DNA of 33,662 bases from CAYXXZ01 sp964469165 (GTDB taxonomy: Bacteria; Pseudomonadota; Gammaproteobacteria; Pseudomonadales; Porticoccaceae): NCBI GenBank assembly GCA_964469165.1, contig CAYXXZ010000025.1:1-33662 (forward strand), written 5' to 3'. Below are positions 1 to 7,834 of the stretch, one piece after another. The first letter of the stretch is position 1, and the number at the start of each line of letters is the position of its first letter. The position numbers and the translations under genes were made by a program. A model generated the notes under the pieces. That model worked only from the letters and a program-made list of their open reading frames with translations. It was not told where the DNA came from and ran no database searches.

Positions 1-2
1 AG

Positions 3-1121
3 GCGCTCGACACCATGCTCTACTCGCCGCCGGATGTGACCAAGAATGCCGCCCACGTCCGTGACGGCATCGACCTGAAACGGGTCATGATCACCGTGTG
101 GCTGGCGGCCTTTCCCGCCATGTTCTACGGTATGTACAACCTCGGCTTCCAGGCCAACACCGCCATGGCCGCGACGGGTGTGACCTCCGCCGAAGGCTGG
201 CACGGCTTCCTGATCAGCCTGGTGGCCGGCCACGACCCCGGCAGCCTCTGGGACTGCTTCTGGTATGGCGCGGCGTTCTTCATTCCCATTTATGCCGTGA
301 CCTTCATCGTCGGCGGTTTCTGGGAAGTACTGTTTGCCACGGTGCGGGGCCACGAAGTCAACGAGGGCTTCTTCGTCACTTCCATTCTGTTTGCACTGAT
401 CTGTCCGCCGGACATGCCGCTGTGGATGGTCGCGCTGGGCATCAGCTTCGGCGTGGTGATCGGCAAGGAAGTGTTTGGCGGCACTGGCAAGAACTTCGTC
501 AACCCGGCACTGGCGGGGCGCGCGTTCCTGTTCTTCGCCTATCCCGCGGAAATGTCGGGTGACGACGTGTGGACGGCGGTTGATGGCTTCACCAGCGCCA
601 CGGCCTTGTCCGTGGCGGCCAGCGACGGCATGGTGGGACTCATGGGGCAGATGACCTGGCTGGACGCCTTCTTTGGCCGCATGCAGGGTTCGGTCGGCGA
701 AGTGTCGACACTGGCCATTCTCATTGGCGCGGCCATTCTGCTGGTCACCCGCATTGCATCCTGGCGCATCATGCTTGGCGTGATGATCGGCATGGTGGCA
801 CTGTCCACACTGTTCAACTTCATTGGCTCCGACACCAACCCTCTATTTGCGATGCCCTGGCATTGGCACCTGGTGGTGGGTGGCTTCGCCTTCGGTATGG
901 TGTTCATGGCCACCGACCCGGTGTCTGCAGCCATGACCAATACCGGCAAGCTCTGGTTTGGGGTATTGATTGGCGTGATGGTGGTGCTGATTCGGGTGGT
1001 CAACCCGGCCTTTCCTGAAGGCATGATGCTGGCAATTCTTTTTGCCAACCTTTTTGCACCGATGATCGACTACTTCGTCGTACAGGCCAATGTGAAGAGG
1101 AGGCTCGCCCGTGGAGCGTAA
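3..1121 (+). CDS. nqrB: Na+-NQR subunit B, 5'-truncated by window edge
   Basis: Membrane subunit of the Na+-translocating NADH:ubiquinone oxidoreductase, which pumps sodium while passing electrons to quinone. The frame is open from the first bases, and the first Met (position 15) aligns to about residue 41 of a full-length NqrB, so roughly 40 residues lie outside the window. Visible hallmarks are VRDGIDLKRVM followed by WLAAFPAMFYGMYN, many hydrophobic segments, and the covalent-FMN site GFTSATALS. In that site the acceptor Thr is residue 196 counted from the Met at 15, matching Thr236 of the Vibrio protein after adding the missing part. It is the first visible gene of an operon nqrB-C-D-E-F-apbE-nqrM; nqrA is expected just upstream. 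The stop overlaps the start of nqrC by 11 bases. Confidence 0.97.
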   Translation, partial: ALDTMLYSPPDVTKNAAHVRDGIDLKRVMITVWLAAFPAMFYGMYNLGFQANTAMAATGVTSAEGWHGFLISLVAGHDPGSLWDCFWYGAAFFIPIYAVTFIVGGFWEVLFATVRGHEVNEGFFVTSILFALICPPDMPLWMVALGISFGVVIGKEVFGGTGKNFVNPALAGRAFLFFAYPAEMSGDDVWTAVDGFTSATALSVAASDGMVGLMGQMTWLDAFFGRMQGSVGEVSTLAILIGAAILLVTRIASWRIMLGVMIGMVALSTLFNFIGSDTNPLFAMPWHWHLVVGGFAFGMVFMATDPVSAAMTNTGKLWFGVLIGVMVVLIRVVNPAFPEGMMLAILFANLFAPMIDYFVVQANVKRRLARGA

Positions 1122-1884
1122 AGAAACCGTTGGCAGAACACTGCTGGTCATGTTCATTCTGTGTGTGGTCTGCTCGGCGGTGGTCGCGACCACCGCAGTG
1201 CTGCTCAAACCCGCACAGCGCCAGGCAATGGAGAATGATCGCAACATTTATATCCTGAGAATCGGCGGCCTCTATGAGCCCGGTATTCCCCTGGCGGACC
1301 AGTTCGAACAGGTGACACCGAAGGTCGTTGACCTGGAGACGGGTAAGTTCAGCGATGAAATGAAGCCGGAACAAGCGGTCGATGCTCGCAAAGTGTCCCG
1401 CGACCCGGCCACTTCCATCAAACTGGACACCGCGGAGGATCAGGCCAAACTGATCCGTCGCGAAAACTATGGCCTGGTCTACCTGGTGGAGAAGGAGGGA
1501 GAACTCGATCGCCTGATTCTGCCGATTCGCGGTTACGGTCTGTGGTCGACCCTGTGGGGTTTCATCGCGCTGGAGGCCGATCTGAACACGATCGTCGGTC
1601 TCGGCTTCTATCAGCACGCCGAGACTCCAGGCCTGGGCGGTGAGGTGGACAATCCGCGCTGGCAGGCGCAATGGGTCGGCAAGGAACTGTTCGATGACGG
1701 TACCCTGGCTATCAAAGTACTCAAGGGAACCGTTGATCCCGACAGCCCCAACGCAGTCCACCAGGTTGATGGCCTGGCTGGCGCCACCATCACCAGCAGG
1801 GGCGTGGACCATATGCTGCATTACTGGTTCAGCGAACAGGGCTACGGCAAATTTCTCGAAAATCTGAAGTCTGGGGAGGCGTAA
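1111..1884 (+). CDS. nqrC: Na+-NQR subunit C
   Basis: Flavoprotein subunit carrying a covalently bound FMN on the periplasmic side of the Na+-NQR complex. 257 aa, the usual family length. An N-terminal membrane anchor (about residues 9-29) is followed by an FMN-binding domain ending in DGLAGATITSRG. The acceptor Thr is residue 226, next to Thr225 of Vibrio NqrC. The residue before GAT is Ala where Ser is usual. The start is GTG at 1111, preceded by AGAGGAGG at 1096-1103 with a 7-base spacer; this makes an 11-base overlap with nqrB and suggests translational coupling. Flavin attachment is expected to be catalysed by the ApbE encoded downstream in the same operon. Confidence 0.97.
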   Translation: MERKETVGRTLLVMFILCVVCSAVVATTAVLLKPAQRQAMENDRNIYILRIGGLYEPGIPLADQFEQVTPKVVDLETGKFSDEMKPEQAVDARKVSRDPATSIKLDTAEDQAKLIRRENYGLVYLVEKEGELDRLILPIRGYGLWSTLWGFIALEADLNTIVGLGFYQHAETPGLGGEVDNPRWQAQWVGKELFDDGTLAIKVLKGTVDPDSPNAVHQVDGLAGATITSRGVDHMLHYWFSEQGYGKFLENLKSGEA

Positions 1885-1887
1885 ACC

Positions 1888-2553
1888 ATGGCTACTCAAT
1901 CCATGAAGAAGATTCTGCTTGACCCGCTGATCACCAACAACCCGATCATGGTGCAGGTGCTGGGTATTTGTTCGGCGCTTGCCGTCACCACAAACATGAA
2001 AACCACGGTGGTGATGTGTATTGGTCTCACCCTGGTGACAGCGGTATGTAACTTTTTCATTTCGCTGGTGCGCCGTCAGATCCCTTCGTCGGTGCGCATC
2101 ATCGTTCAGGTGACCATTGCGGCGTCGGCGGTAATCATCGTCGACCAGGTATTGAAGGCGGTGGCCTATGATCTGTCGAAACAGCTCTCGGTGTTCGTGG
2201 GACTGATTCTGACCAACTGCATCGTGCTCGGGCGTATGGAAGCCTTCGCCATGCAAAATCCGCCCCTTCCCAGCCTGCTTGATGGGATCAGTCATGGGCT
2301 TGGTTACAGCCTGCTGCTGCTGATGGTGGGAACCATTCGGGAAATATTCGGTTCAGGCACCTGGTTCGGCATCACACTTATGCCGAAAGTAGCTGACGGC
2401 GGCTGGTACGAGCCAAACGGCATGATGCTGCTCGCACCCTCGGCATTTTTCGTGATTGGTTTGATCATCTGGGGCATGCGCACCTGGAAGAGCAATCTGG
2501 TCGAGTTGCCCGAGTTCACCATCACGCCAAACAGCCGCGCTCAGGAGGTCTGA
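1888..2553 (+). CDS. nqrD: Na+-NQR subunit D
   Basis: Integral membrane subunit of Na+-NQR, 221 aa with about six transmembrane helices, paralogous to NqrE. Cys28 (in LGICSA) and Cys111 (in LTNCIVLGRMEAFA) match Cys29 and Cys112 of Vibrio NqrD, which with two NqrE cysteines hold the intramembrane [2Fe-2S] cluster. Start ATG at 1888 follows GGGGAGG and lies three bases after the nqrC stop. The next gene begins two bases after the stop, so it is clearly part of the nqr operon. Confidence 0.97.
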   Translation: MATQSMKKILLDPLITNNPIMVQVLGICSALAVTTNMKTTVVMCIGLTLVTAVCNFFISLVRRQIPSSVRIIVQVTIAASAVIIVDQVLKAVAYDLSKQLSVFVGLILTNCIVLGRMEAFAMQNPPLPSLLDGISHGLGYSLLLLMVGTIREIFGSGTWFGITLMPKVADGGWYEPNGMMLLAPSAFFVIGLIIWGMRTWKSNLVELPEFTITPNSRAQEV

Positions 2554-2555
2554 CC

Positions 2556-3170
2556 ATGGAGCAGTTACTTGGTTTGTTTGTGCGCGCTGTGTTCATCGAG
2601 AACATGGCACTGGCCTTCTTTCTGGGAATGTGTACCTTTCTGGCCATTTCCAAAAAAATGGAGGCAGCACTGGGCGTATCGATTGCGGTAATTGTGGTGC
2701 TAGTCGTGGCGGTGCCATTAAGTAATCTGATCTATGTCAATATCCTTGCTGCTGGCGCACTATCCTGGCTTGGTCCTCAGTATGCCGATGTTGACCTCAG
2801 TTTCCTGGGGCTCGTTTGCTACATCGGGGTAATTGCCGCGGTGGTGCAGATCATCGAGATGTTTCTCGATCGTCACATACCCGCGCTTTACCAGGCGCTG
2901 GGTATCTACCTGCCGTTGATCACCGTCAACTGTGCTATTTTCGGGGCGGTGTTGTTCATGGTGGAGCGGGAGTATACCTTCGGCGAAAGTGTCGTCTACG
3001 GCGCTGGTGCTGGCGTAGGCTGGTCGCTGGCGATCATTGCCCTGGCGGGTATTCGTGAAAAGCTCAAATATTCCGATGTGCCCGCGGGGCTGCAGGGGTT
3101 GGGTATCGTCTTCATTTCCGCGGGCCTGATGGCGTTGGGCTTCATGTCCTTCGGCGGCATTGACATTTAA
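2556..3170 (+). CDS. nqrE: Na+-NQR subunit E
   Basis: Integral membrane subunit of Na+-NQR, 204 aa, inverted-topology partner of NqrD. It opens with the family-typical segment FVRAVFIENMALAFFLGMC. Cys26 and Cys126 (in ITVNCAIFG) are the expected ligands of the intramembrane iron-sulfur cluster shared with NqrD Cys28/Cys111. The start ATG is preceded by CAGGAGGT. Six hydrophobic helices are visible. It sits between nqrD (two-base gap) and nqrF (16-base gap). Confidence 0.97.
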   Translation: MEQLLGLFVRAVFIENMALAFFLGMCTFLAISKKMEAALGVSIAVIVVLVVAVPLSNLIYVNILAAGALSWLGPQYADVDLSFLGLVCYIGVIAAVVQIIEMFLDRHIPALYQALGIYLPLITVNCAIFGAVLFMVEREYTFGESVVYGAGAGVGWSLAIIALAGIREKLKYSDVPAGLQGLGIVFISAGLMALGFMSFGGIDI

Positions 3171-3186
3171 GAGGGCGTGAATCGCA

Positions 3187-4407
3187 ATGAGTGAAATTAT
3201 TCTGGCATCCGTCCTGTTCACCCTCATCGTCCTTGCACTGGTGGTGGTGATTCTCTTCGCCCGTGCGCGCCTGGTGAACTCCGATCTGGTGAAGATCGAG
3301 ATCAACGGCGAAAAAACCATCGAAGTGCCTGCCGGTGGCAAATTGCTGCAAACCCTGGCGGGCGCTGAACTGTTCCTGTCGTCGGCCTGTGGCGGCGGCG
3401 GCTCCTGCGCCCAGTGCACCTGCAAGGTGATTGAGGGTGGCGGTGATCTGCTGCCCACGGAAGAGACCCACATCAATCGCCGTCAGGCGCGTGAAGGCGT
3501 TCGCCTCGCCTGTCAGGTGGCGGTCAAGCAGGACATGAAGATCGAAGTACCCGATGAAGTGTTCGGCGTCAAGCAGTGGCAGTGCACTGTAGAGTCCAAC
3601 CCCAACGTGGCCACTTTTATCAAGGAGTTGACGCTGCGCCTGCCGGAGGGGGAGAACGTCAACTTCCGCGCCGGCGGTTATGTGCAGCTCGAGGCGCCGC
3701 CACATCACGTCAAGTTCAAGGACTTCGAGATCGCCGAGGAATATCGCGGCGACTGGGAACGCTTCGGCTTCTTCAATCTGGAGTCGAAGGTCACCGAGCC
3801 GGTGATCCGCGCCTACTCGATGGCCAACTATCCGGAAGAGAGGGGCATCGTCAAGTTCAATATCCGTATCGCCACACCGCCGCCCGGCGCCAAGGATATT
3901 CCCCCGGGGCAGATGTCCTCCTATGTGTTCAATCTCAAGCCCGGCGACACCATTACCGTATACGGTCCCTTCGGCGATTTCTTCGCCAAGGACACGGATG
4001 CCGAGATGGTGTTCATTGGTGGTGGTGCCGGTATGGCGCCCATGCGCTCCCATATCTTCGATCAGCTCAAGCGCCTGCACAGCAAGCGCAAGATGTCGTT
4101 CTGGTACGGTGCGCGCAGTCTGCGGGAATGCTTCTACACGGAAGAGTACGACCAACTCGCCGAGGAGAACGCCAATTTCGAGTGGCATCTGGCGCTCTCC
4201 GATCCCCAGCCGGAGGATGATTGGGCTGGCCTTACCGGCTTCATTCACAATGTGCTCTTTGAACAGTACCTGAAGAATCACCCGGCACCGGAGGACTGCG
4301 AATACTACATGTGTGGTCCGCCGATGATGAATGCCGCGGTGATCAAGATGCTTCACGACCTGGGAGTCGAGGATGAGAACATCCTGCTCGATGACTTCGG
4401 TGGTTGA
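3187..4407 (+). CDS. nqrF: Na+-NQR subunit F (NADH dehydrogenase module)
   Basis: Entry point for electrons from NADH into Na+-NQR. 406 aa: one N-terminal membrane helix (about 4-26); a plant-type ferredoxin domain with Cys68, Cys74, Cys77 and Cys109 (SACGGGGSCAQC, then LACQ) as [2Fe-2S] ligands; and a ferredoxin-reductase module with the FAD motif RAYSMANYPEE and the NAD-binding GGGAGMAPMRSH. It ends in the characteristic DDFGG. Length and domain order are standard. apbE begins inside its last 35 bases, suggesting coupled translation of the maturation enzyme. Confidence 0.98.
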   Translation: MSEIILASVLFTLIVLALVVVILFARARLVNSDLVKIEINGEKTIEVPAGGKLLQTLAGAELFLSSACGGGGSCAQCTCKVIEGGGDLLPTEETHINRRQAREGVRLACQVAVKQDMKIEVPDEVFGVKQWQCTVESNPNVATFIKELTLRLPEGENVNFRAGGYVQLEAPPHHVKFKDFEIAEEYRGDWERFGFFNLESKVTEPVIRAYSMANYPEERGIVKFNIRIATPPPGAKDIPPGQMSSYVFNLKPGDTITVYGPFGDFFAKDTDAEMVFIGGGAGMAPMRSHIFDQLKRLHSKRKMSFWYGARSLRECFYTEEYDQLAEENANFEWHLALSDPQPEDDWAGLTGFIHNVLFEQYLKNHPAPEDCEYYMCGPPMMNAAVIKMLHDLGVEDENILLDDFGG

Positions 4408-5455
4408 CGGCGCTTCCCGCGTAAAACCTTGGAAAACGGGGCCTTTGGCCTCGTTTTTCATTGCCGTGCTGGCGCTGCTGGCGGCGAGCTGTTCTTCGCA
4501 GAACGAAGAACCCCATTTCTTCGGCGGTCAGATCATGGGAACCACCTATCAGGTGACGGTGATCGCCGACGGCGCACCGTTACCCGACGACCTGGACGGG
4601 TCGATAAGGGCGGTGCTGGAGGACATCGACGGCAAGATGTCCACCTACAAGCCCGAATCGGAACTCAGCCGCTTGAATCGGGCGCCGCTCGATGAGCCTC
4701 TTGGTGTTTCTCCCGAGCTGATGGATGTACTGGCATTGGCCATGGACATCCACCTGGATTCGGAGGGCGCGTTCGATCCATCCGTCGGCCCCTTGGTGGA
4801 TCTGTGGGGTTTCGGGCCCAGCGTTCACGAAGATCGGGTGCCGTCCCCCGAAGAAATCGCCGGGCACATCGCATCACTGGGTTTTGCGACCCTGGAACTT
4901 GCCAGAGAGTCATTGACGGTCACCAAGCGCAAGGATATCTCGATCGATCTTTCCGCCATCGCCAAAGGCTACGCCGCGGACAAGGTGGGGGAACTTCTGC
5001 GCGCGCGGGGACTCACCCGTTATATGGTGGAAGTCGGTGGAGAAATGGCACTTTCCGGCCTCAACAGCCGTGGCACAGCGTGGCGAATTGCCGTGGAACG
5101 GCCCGTTGCGGGCATGCGCGAGGTTCAGGACGTGGTGCTGATCAGCGATGCCGGGCTTGCAACCTCAGGCGACTACCGCAACTATTTCGAGAAGAATGGC
5201 AAGCGCTATTCCCACACCATCGACCCGCGCACGGGATACCCCATCGACCACACACTTGCGTCCATCACCGTGGTGGCAAGTTCCAGTGCCCTGGCCGACG
5301 CCCTGGCCACGGCACTCATGGTCAAGGGTGAAGAAGAGGCGCTGCGCTATGCGCAGGAACGAGAAATTGCCATAATGACCCTGAGTAAACGGGATGATAC
5401 CTTTATCGAACGGTTCTCCCCGGCCTTTGAACCCTATTTGAAGGAGGTCGAATAG
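4373..5455 (+). CDS. apbE: FAD:protein FMN transferase (lipoprotein)
   Basis: Transfers FMN from FAD to Thr residues of target flavoproteins; here the obvious targets are NqrB and NqrC. 360 aa. The N-terminus has a hydrophobic stretch ending LLAASC, a lipobox-like sequence with Cys40 as the probable lipidated residue, implying a periplasm-facing lipoprotein. Family motifs visible: MGTTYQV, a GAFDPSVGPLVDLWGFG block, IDLSAIAKGYAAD, VEVGGEMALSG and the C-terminal YSHTIDPRTGYP. ATG at 4373 has GGGAG six bases upstream and is chosen, although ATG 4391 or GTG 4400 would give a shorter leader. It overlaps nqrF by 35 bases and nqrM by one base. Confidence 0.95.
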   Translation: MRTSCSMTSVVDGASRVKPWKTGPLASFFIAVLALLAASCSSQNEEPHFFGGQIMGTTYQVTVIADGAPLPDDLDGSIRAVLEDIDGKMSTYKPESELSRLNRAPLDEPLGVSPELMDVLALAMDIHLDSEGAFDPSVGPLVDLWGFGPSVHEDRVPSPEEIAGHIASLGFATLELARESLTVTKRKDISIDLSAIAKGYAADKVGELLRARGLTRYMVEVGGEMALSGLNSRGTAWRIAVERPVAGMREVQDVVLISDAGLATSGDYRNYFEKNGKRYSHTIDPRTGYPIDHTLASITVVASSSALADALATALMVKGEEEALRYAQEREIAIMTLSKRDDTFIERFSPAFEPYLKEVE

Positions 5456-5703
5456 TGTTGTTGGATATTCTGATCACGGGCGGTATCACCGCTTTCGTTC
5501 TGCTTCTCGTCGCCGGCGGCATGGCCATCGGGGTAATGGCGGGCCGCAAGCCCATCAGTGGTTCCTGTGGCGGTATCGGCGCCGCACTTGCCGACCCCAA
5601 CTATACCTGTGATTTCTGCGGCGGCGACCCCAACAAGTGCGAGCAGCAGGAAAGCCCGGTTGACAAGAACGACAAATCACTGGCCTATGAGGCTGAGCGC
5701 TGA
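5455..5703 (+). CDS. nqrM: Na+-NQR maturation protein NqrM (DUF539)
   Basis: Small 82-aa protein with one N-terminal membrane helix (about residues 8-29) and four conserved cysteines (Cys38, 52, 55, 62) in the pattern SCGGIGAALADPNYTCDFCG. In the NqrM family these are needed for assembly of active Na+-NQR, proposed to deliver iron for the NqrD/NqrE cluster. Start is GTG at 5455, overlapping the apbE TAG stop by one base and preceded by AAGGAGG with a 7-base spacer. It is the last gene of the nqr operon. Confidence 0.94.
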   Translation: MLLDILITGGITAFVLLLVAGGMAIGVMAGRKPISGSCGGIGAALADPNYTCDFCGGDPNKCEQQESPVDKNDKSLAYEAER

Positions 5704-5716
5704 TACTTGGCGCACT

Positions 5717-5732
5717 CCAGTGATGCCACTGG
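5717..5732 (+). repeat. Small hairpin after nqrM
   Basis: CCAGTG-ATGC-CACTGG is a perfect 6-bp stem with a 4-base loop, 14 bases after the nqrM stop. It could help end the nqr transcript, but no T-run follows, so it is not a textbook intrinsic terminator. Confidence 0.35.
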
Positions 5733-5738
5733 TAGGCC

Positions 5739-5762
5739 GTAGGGGCAGTTCATGAACTGCCC
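5739..5762 (+). repeat. REP-like palindrome between nqrM and lolC
   Basis: Positions 5743-5762 form a perfect 20-bp palindrome, GGGCAGTTCATGAACTGCCC, introduced by GTAGG. The head GTAGGGGC is shared with the REP-like elements at 9071-9093 (- strand) and 24699-24720, suggesting one dispersed family. No protein-coding signal covers the 5704-5892 gap. A regulatory operator is an alternative reading, but the shared head and intergenic placement favour a repeat. Confidence 0.5.
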
Positions 5763-5855
5763 ACGGGTGCCCACGGCAAAAGCCGAAGCGTAGCAGCATC
5801 CCTCCTATTTCCGGCTTATCCGTAAAGCTTGGAGCTCATGTCACATCCAGGCGTG

Positions 5856-5861
5856 TACAAT
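5856..5861 (+). promoter_or_regulatory. Candidate -10 box for lolCDE
   Basis: TACAAT lies 32 bases before the chosen lolC start at 5893. The best -35-like hexamer, TTGGAG at 5829-5834, is 21 bases away, which is too far for a canonical sigma-70 promoter, so the call is weak. If real, transcription would start near 5868 and exclude the upstream in-frame ATG at 5860. Confidence 0.3.
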
Positions 5862-5892
5862 GCCAGCTCTTTCAAGGGCTTCCCAGAATTTC

Positions 5893-7137
5893 ATGAGCAA
5901 TAATCTGTCCTGGTTCATCGGGCTGCGCTATGTGCGCAGCCGCAAGGAAGAAGGTTTTTTTTCGCTCGTCTCTATTTTTTCCTTTGCCGCCATGGCGCTG
6001 GGTGTCGCGGCTCTGATCATCGTGTTGTCGGTGATGAATGGCTTCGACAAGGAAATCAAACAGCGCATCCTCAACGTCATTCCCCACATCACCTTTACTT
6101 ACGACAGCCCTCGTGGCGACTGGCAGGGCGATGTTGCTGCGCTAGCCCAGATTCGCGGTGTGCGCGATGCGAGCCCTTATGTCGACGGTGAGGGCATGCT
6201 GTCGGCGCATGGTCGTCTCGAGGGTGTCAGCGTTCAGGGCGTCGATCCGGACTCTGCGGGAATCTTTGCCCTGGTGGGCGAGAACATGCTTTCCGGCAGC
6301 ATCGATGCGCTCCAGGGCGGCGCATACGGGGTGATTCTCGGCAGTCTGCTGGCGCGCTCGCTCAACGTCGTCAGTGGCGACGAGGTGCTGCTGACATTGC
6401 CGCAGATGACACTGACCCCGATGGGCGCCTTTCCACGCGTCAAGCGCCTGCGCGTCGTCGGTGTCTATCAGGTCGGTGCCCAGGTGGATGCTGGCATCGC
6501 GCTGGTGCATGTAAACGACGCCCGCAAACTGTTCCGCCTCGGCGACAATTACGAGGGGCTGCGCGTCAGTGTCGCCGACCCCTTTGCCATGGACTCCGTG
6601 CTCGACGCGCTCGACCAAACGCTGGCCGGCAAGGGCGTGGTGCGTTCCTGGCACGACGAAATGAAAACCCTCTTTGCCGCCATCAAGATGGAAAAGACCG
6701 TGGTCGGCCTCTTGCTCGCCATCGTCATCGCGGTGGCGGGCTTCAATATCGTTGCAAGTCTGGTGTTGATGGTGGCGAGCAAACGCAAGGACATCGCCGT
6801 ACTGCGTGCCATGGGTGCGACCAGCGCAACCATCACCGGCATTTTCCGTGTACAGGGCGCCGTCGCCGGGCTGTCGGGCGTGTTCATCGGCGTAGCTGGC
6901 GGCTGTCTGATTGCCTGGCAGCTCGGCGCCATCGTCGCCGGGATAGAACAACTTGCCGGTGTCACCCTGTTCGACCCCAATATTTACTTCATCAGCCAGT
7001 TGCCCTCGGACCTGCGCTGGCGGGATGTTCTGGTCATCGCATCCTTCGGCGTCTTCATCAGTTTCATCGCCACGCTTTATCCCGCTTACAGAGCGGGGCA
7101 GGTCAGCCCTTCGGAGGTTTTGCGTTATGAGCATTGA
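5893..7137 (+). CDS. lolC: Lipoprotein-releasing ABC transporter permease LolC
   Basis: Inner-membrane permease of LolCDE, which extracts outer-membrane lipoproteins from the inner membrane and hands them to LolA. 414 aa from ATG 5893. The N-terminus is typical of LolC/E: WFIGLRYVRSRKEEGFFSLVSIFSF, a first transmembrane helix, then VLSVMNGFDKEI. A large periplasmic domain follows, and three C-terminal helices form an FtsX-type domain with the cytoplasmic coupling motif SKRKDIAVLRAMGA. An in-frame ATG at 5860 would add 11 residues but overlaps the candidate -10 box and lacks conservation. It overlaps lolD by 11 bases. Confidence 0.95.
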   Translation: MSNNLSWFIGLRYVRSRKEEGFFSLVSIFSFAAMALGVAALIIVLSVMNGFDKEIKQRILNVIPHITFTYDSPRGDWQGDVAALAQIRGVRDASPYVDGEGMLSAHGRLEGVSVQGVDPDSAGIFALVGENMLSGSIDALQGGAYGVILGSLLARSLNVVSGDEVLLTLPQMTLTPMGAFPRVKRLRVVGVYQVGAQVDAGIALVHVNDARKLFRLGDNYEGLRVSVADPFAMDSVLDALDQTLAGKGVVRSWHDEMKTLFAAIKMEKTVVGLLLAIVIAVAGFNIVASLVLMVASKRKDIAVLRAMGATSATITGIFRVQGAVAGLSGVFIGVAGGCLIAWQLGAIVAGIEQLAGVTLFDPNIYFISQLPSDLRWRDVLVIASFGVFISFIATLYPAYRAGQVSPSEVLRYEH

Positions 7138-7834
7138 AGCCGGACAGGCAGCGGCGGTGATCCGCTGCGATCAGGTCAGTCGCAGCTATCGCCAGGGCCC
7201 TTCCGTGGTGCAGGTGCTCGACAATCTGAGCTGTGAAATCCGCGCTGCGGATCTGGTGGCCATTGTCGGGGCCTCGGGCTCGGGCAAGTCCACGCTGCTC
7301 AATCTGATGGGCGGGTTGGATGATCCGGATACGGGTGCCGTGGAAATCGCAGGCCATCCGGTTGCGCCCATGAACGAATCCGAGCGCGCGAGGTGGCGCA
7401 ACAGGCACCTGGGGTTCGTCTATCAGTTTCACCATTTGCTCGGCGAATTTTCAGCACTGGAAAATGTCGCCATTCCCAACATGATCGCGGGCATGAAAAA
7501 GTCCGTGGCCGAAGCCGTGGCGCGCGACCTGCTCGGCCGTGTCGGTCTTGGTGGGCGCACCAGCCACCGGCCAGCGGCACTTTCCGGCGGCGAGCGCCAG
7601 CGGGTGGCAATCGCCCGCGCGCTGGCGACAAGCCCCTCCTGCGTGCTGATGGACGAGCCCACCGGCAACCTCGATCCGGGTACAGCCGCGGCCGTATTCG
7701 AGCTCTTGCTCGATCTCAATCGGGAGTTGCAGATCAGTTTCGTCATCGTCACACACGATATGGCGATGGCGGCGCGCATGCGGCGTACACTGCATTTGAG
7801 CAACGGCCGACTCGAGGAATCCAGTCATGGCTGA
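7127..7834 (+). CDS. lolD: Lipoprotein-releasing ABC transporter ATPase LolD
   Basis: ATP-binding subunit driving LolCE. 235 aa from ATG 7127, inside the end of lolC. Walker A GASGSGKST with Lys54, the LolD-type Q-loop segment FVYQFHHLL, signature LSGGERQRVAIARAL, Walker B CVLMDEPTGNLD and the switch His in VIVTHD are all intact. The frame is open further upstream, but that extension lies within lolC and has no LolD similarity. Overlaps of 11 bases with lolC and 8 bases with lolE indicate coupled expression. Confidence 0.97.
   Translation: MSIEAGQAAAVIRCDQVSRSYRQGPSVVQVLDNLSCEIRAADLVAIVGASGSGKSTLLNLMGGLDDPDTGAVEIAGHPVAPMNESERARWRNRHLGFVYQFHHLLGEFSALENVAIPNMIAGMKKSVAEAVARDLLGRVGLGGRTSHRPAALSGGERQRVAIARALATSPSCVLMDEPTGNLDPGTAAAVFELLLDLNRELQISFVIVTHDMAMAARMRRTLHLSNGRLEESSHG

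Noticed and set aside
1000..2295. 431-codon minus-strand frame across nqrC/nqrD
   Set aside because: Shadow of conserved nqr genes; no motif and no ribosome-binding site.
3142..4461. 439-codon minus-strand frame opposite nqrF
   Set aside because: Shadow frame; nqrF on the plus strand has full domain conservation.
5743..5762. 20-bp perfect palindrome as a specific operator of lolCDE
   Set aside because: Its GTAGGGGC head is shared with two other intergenic palindromes, so a dispersed repeat is the simpler explanation.
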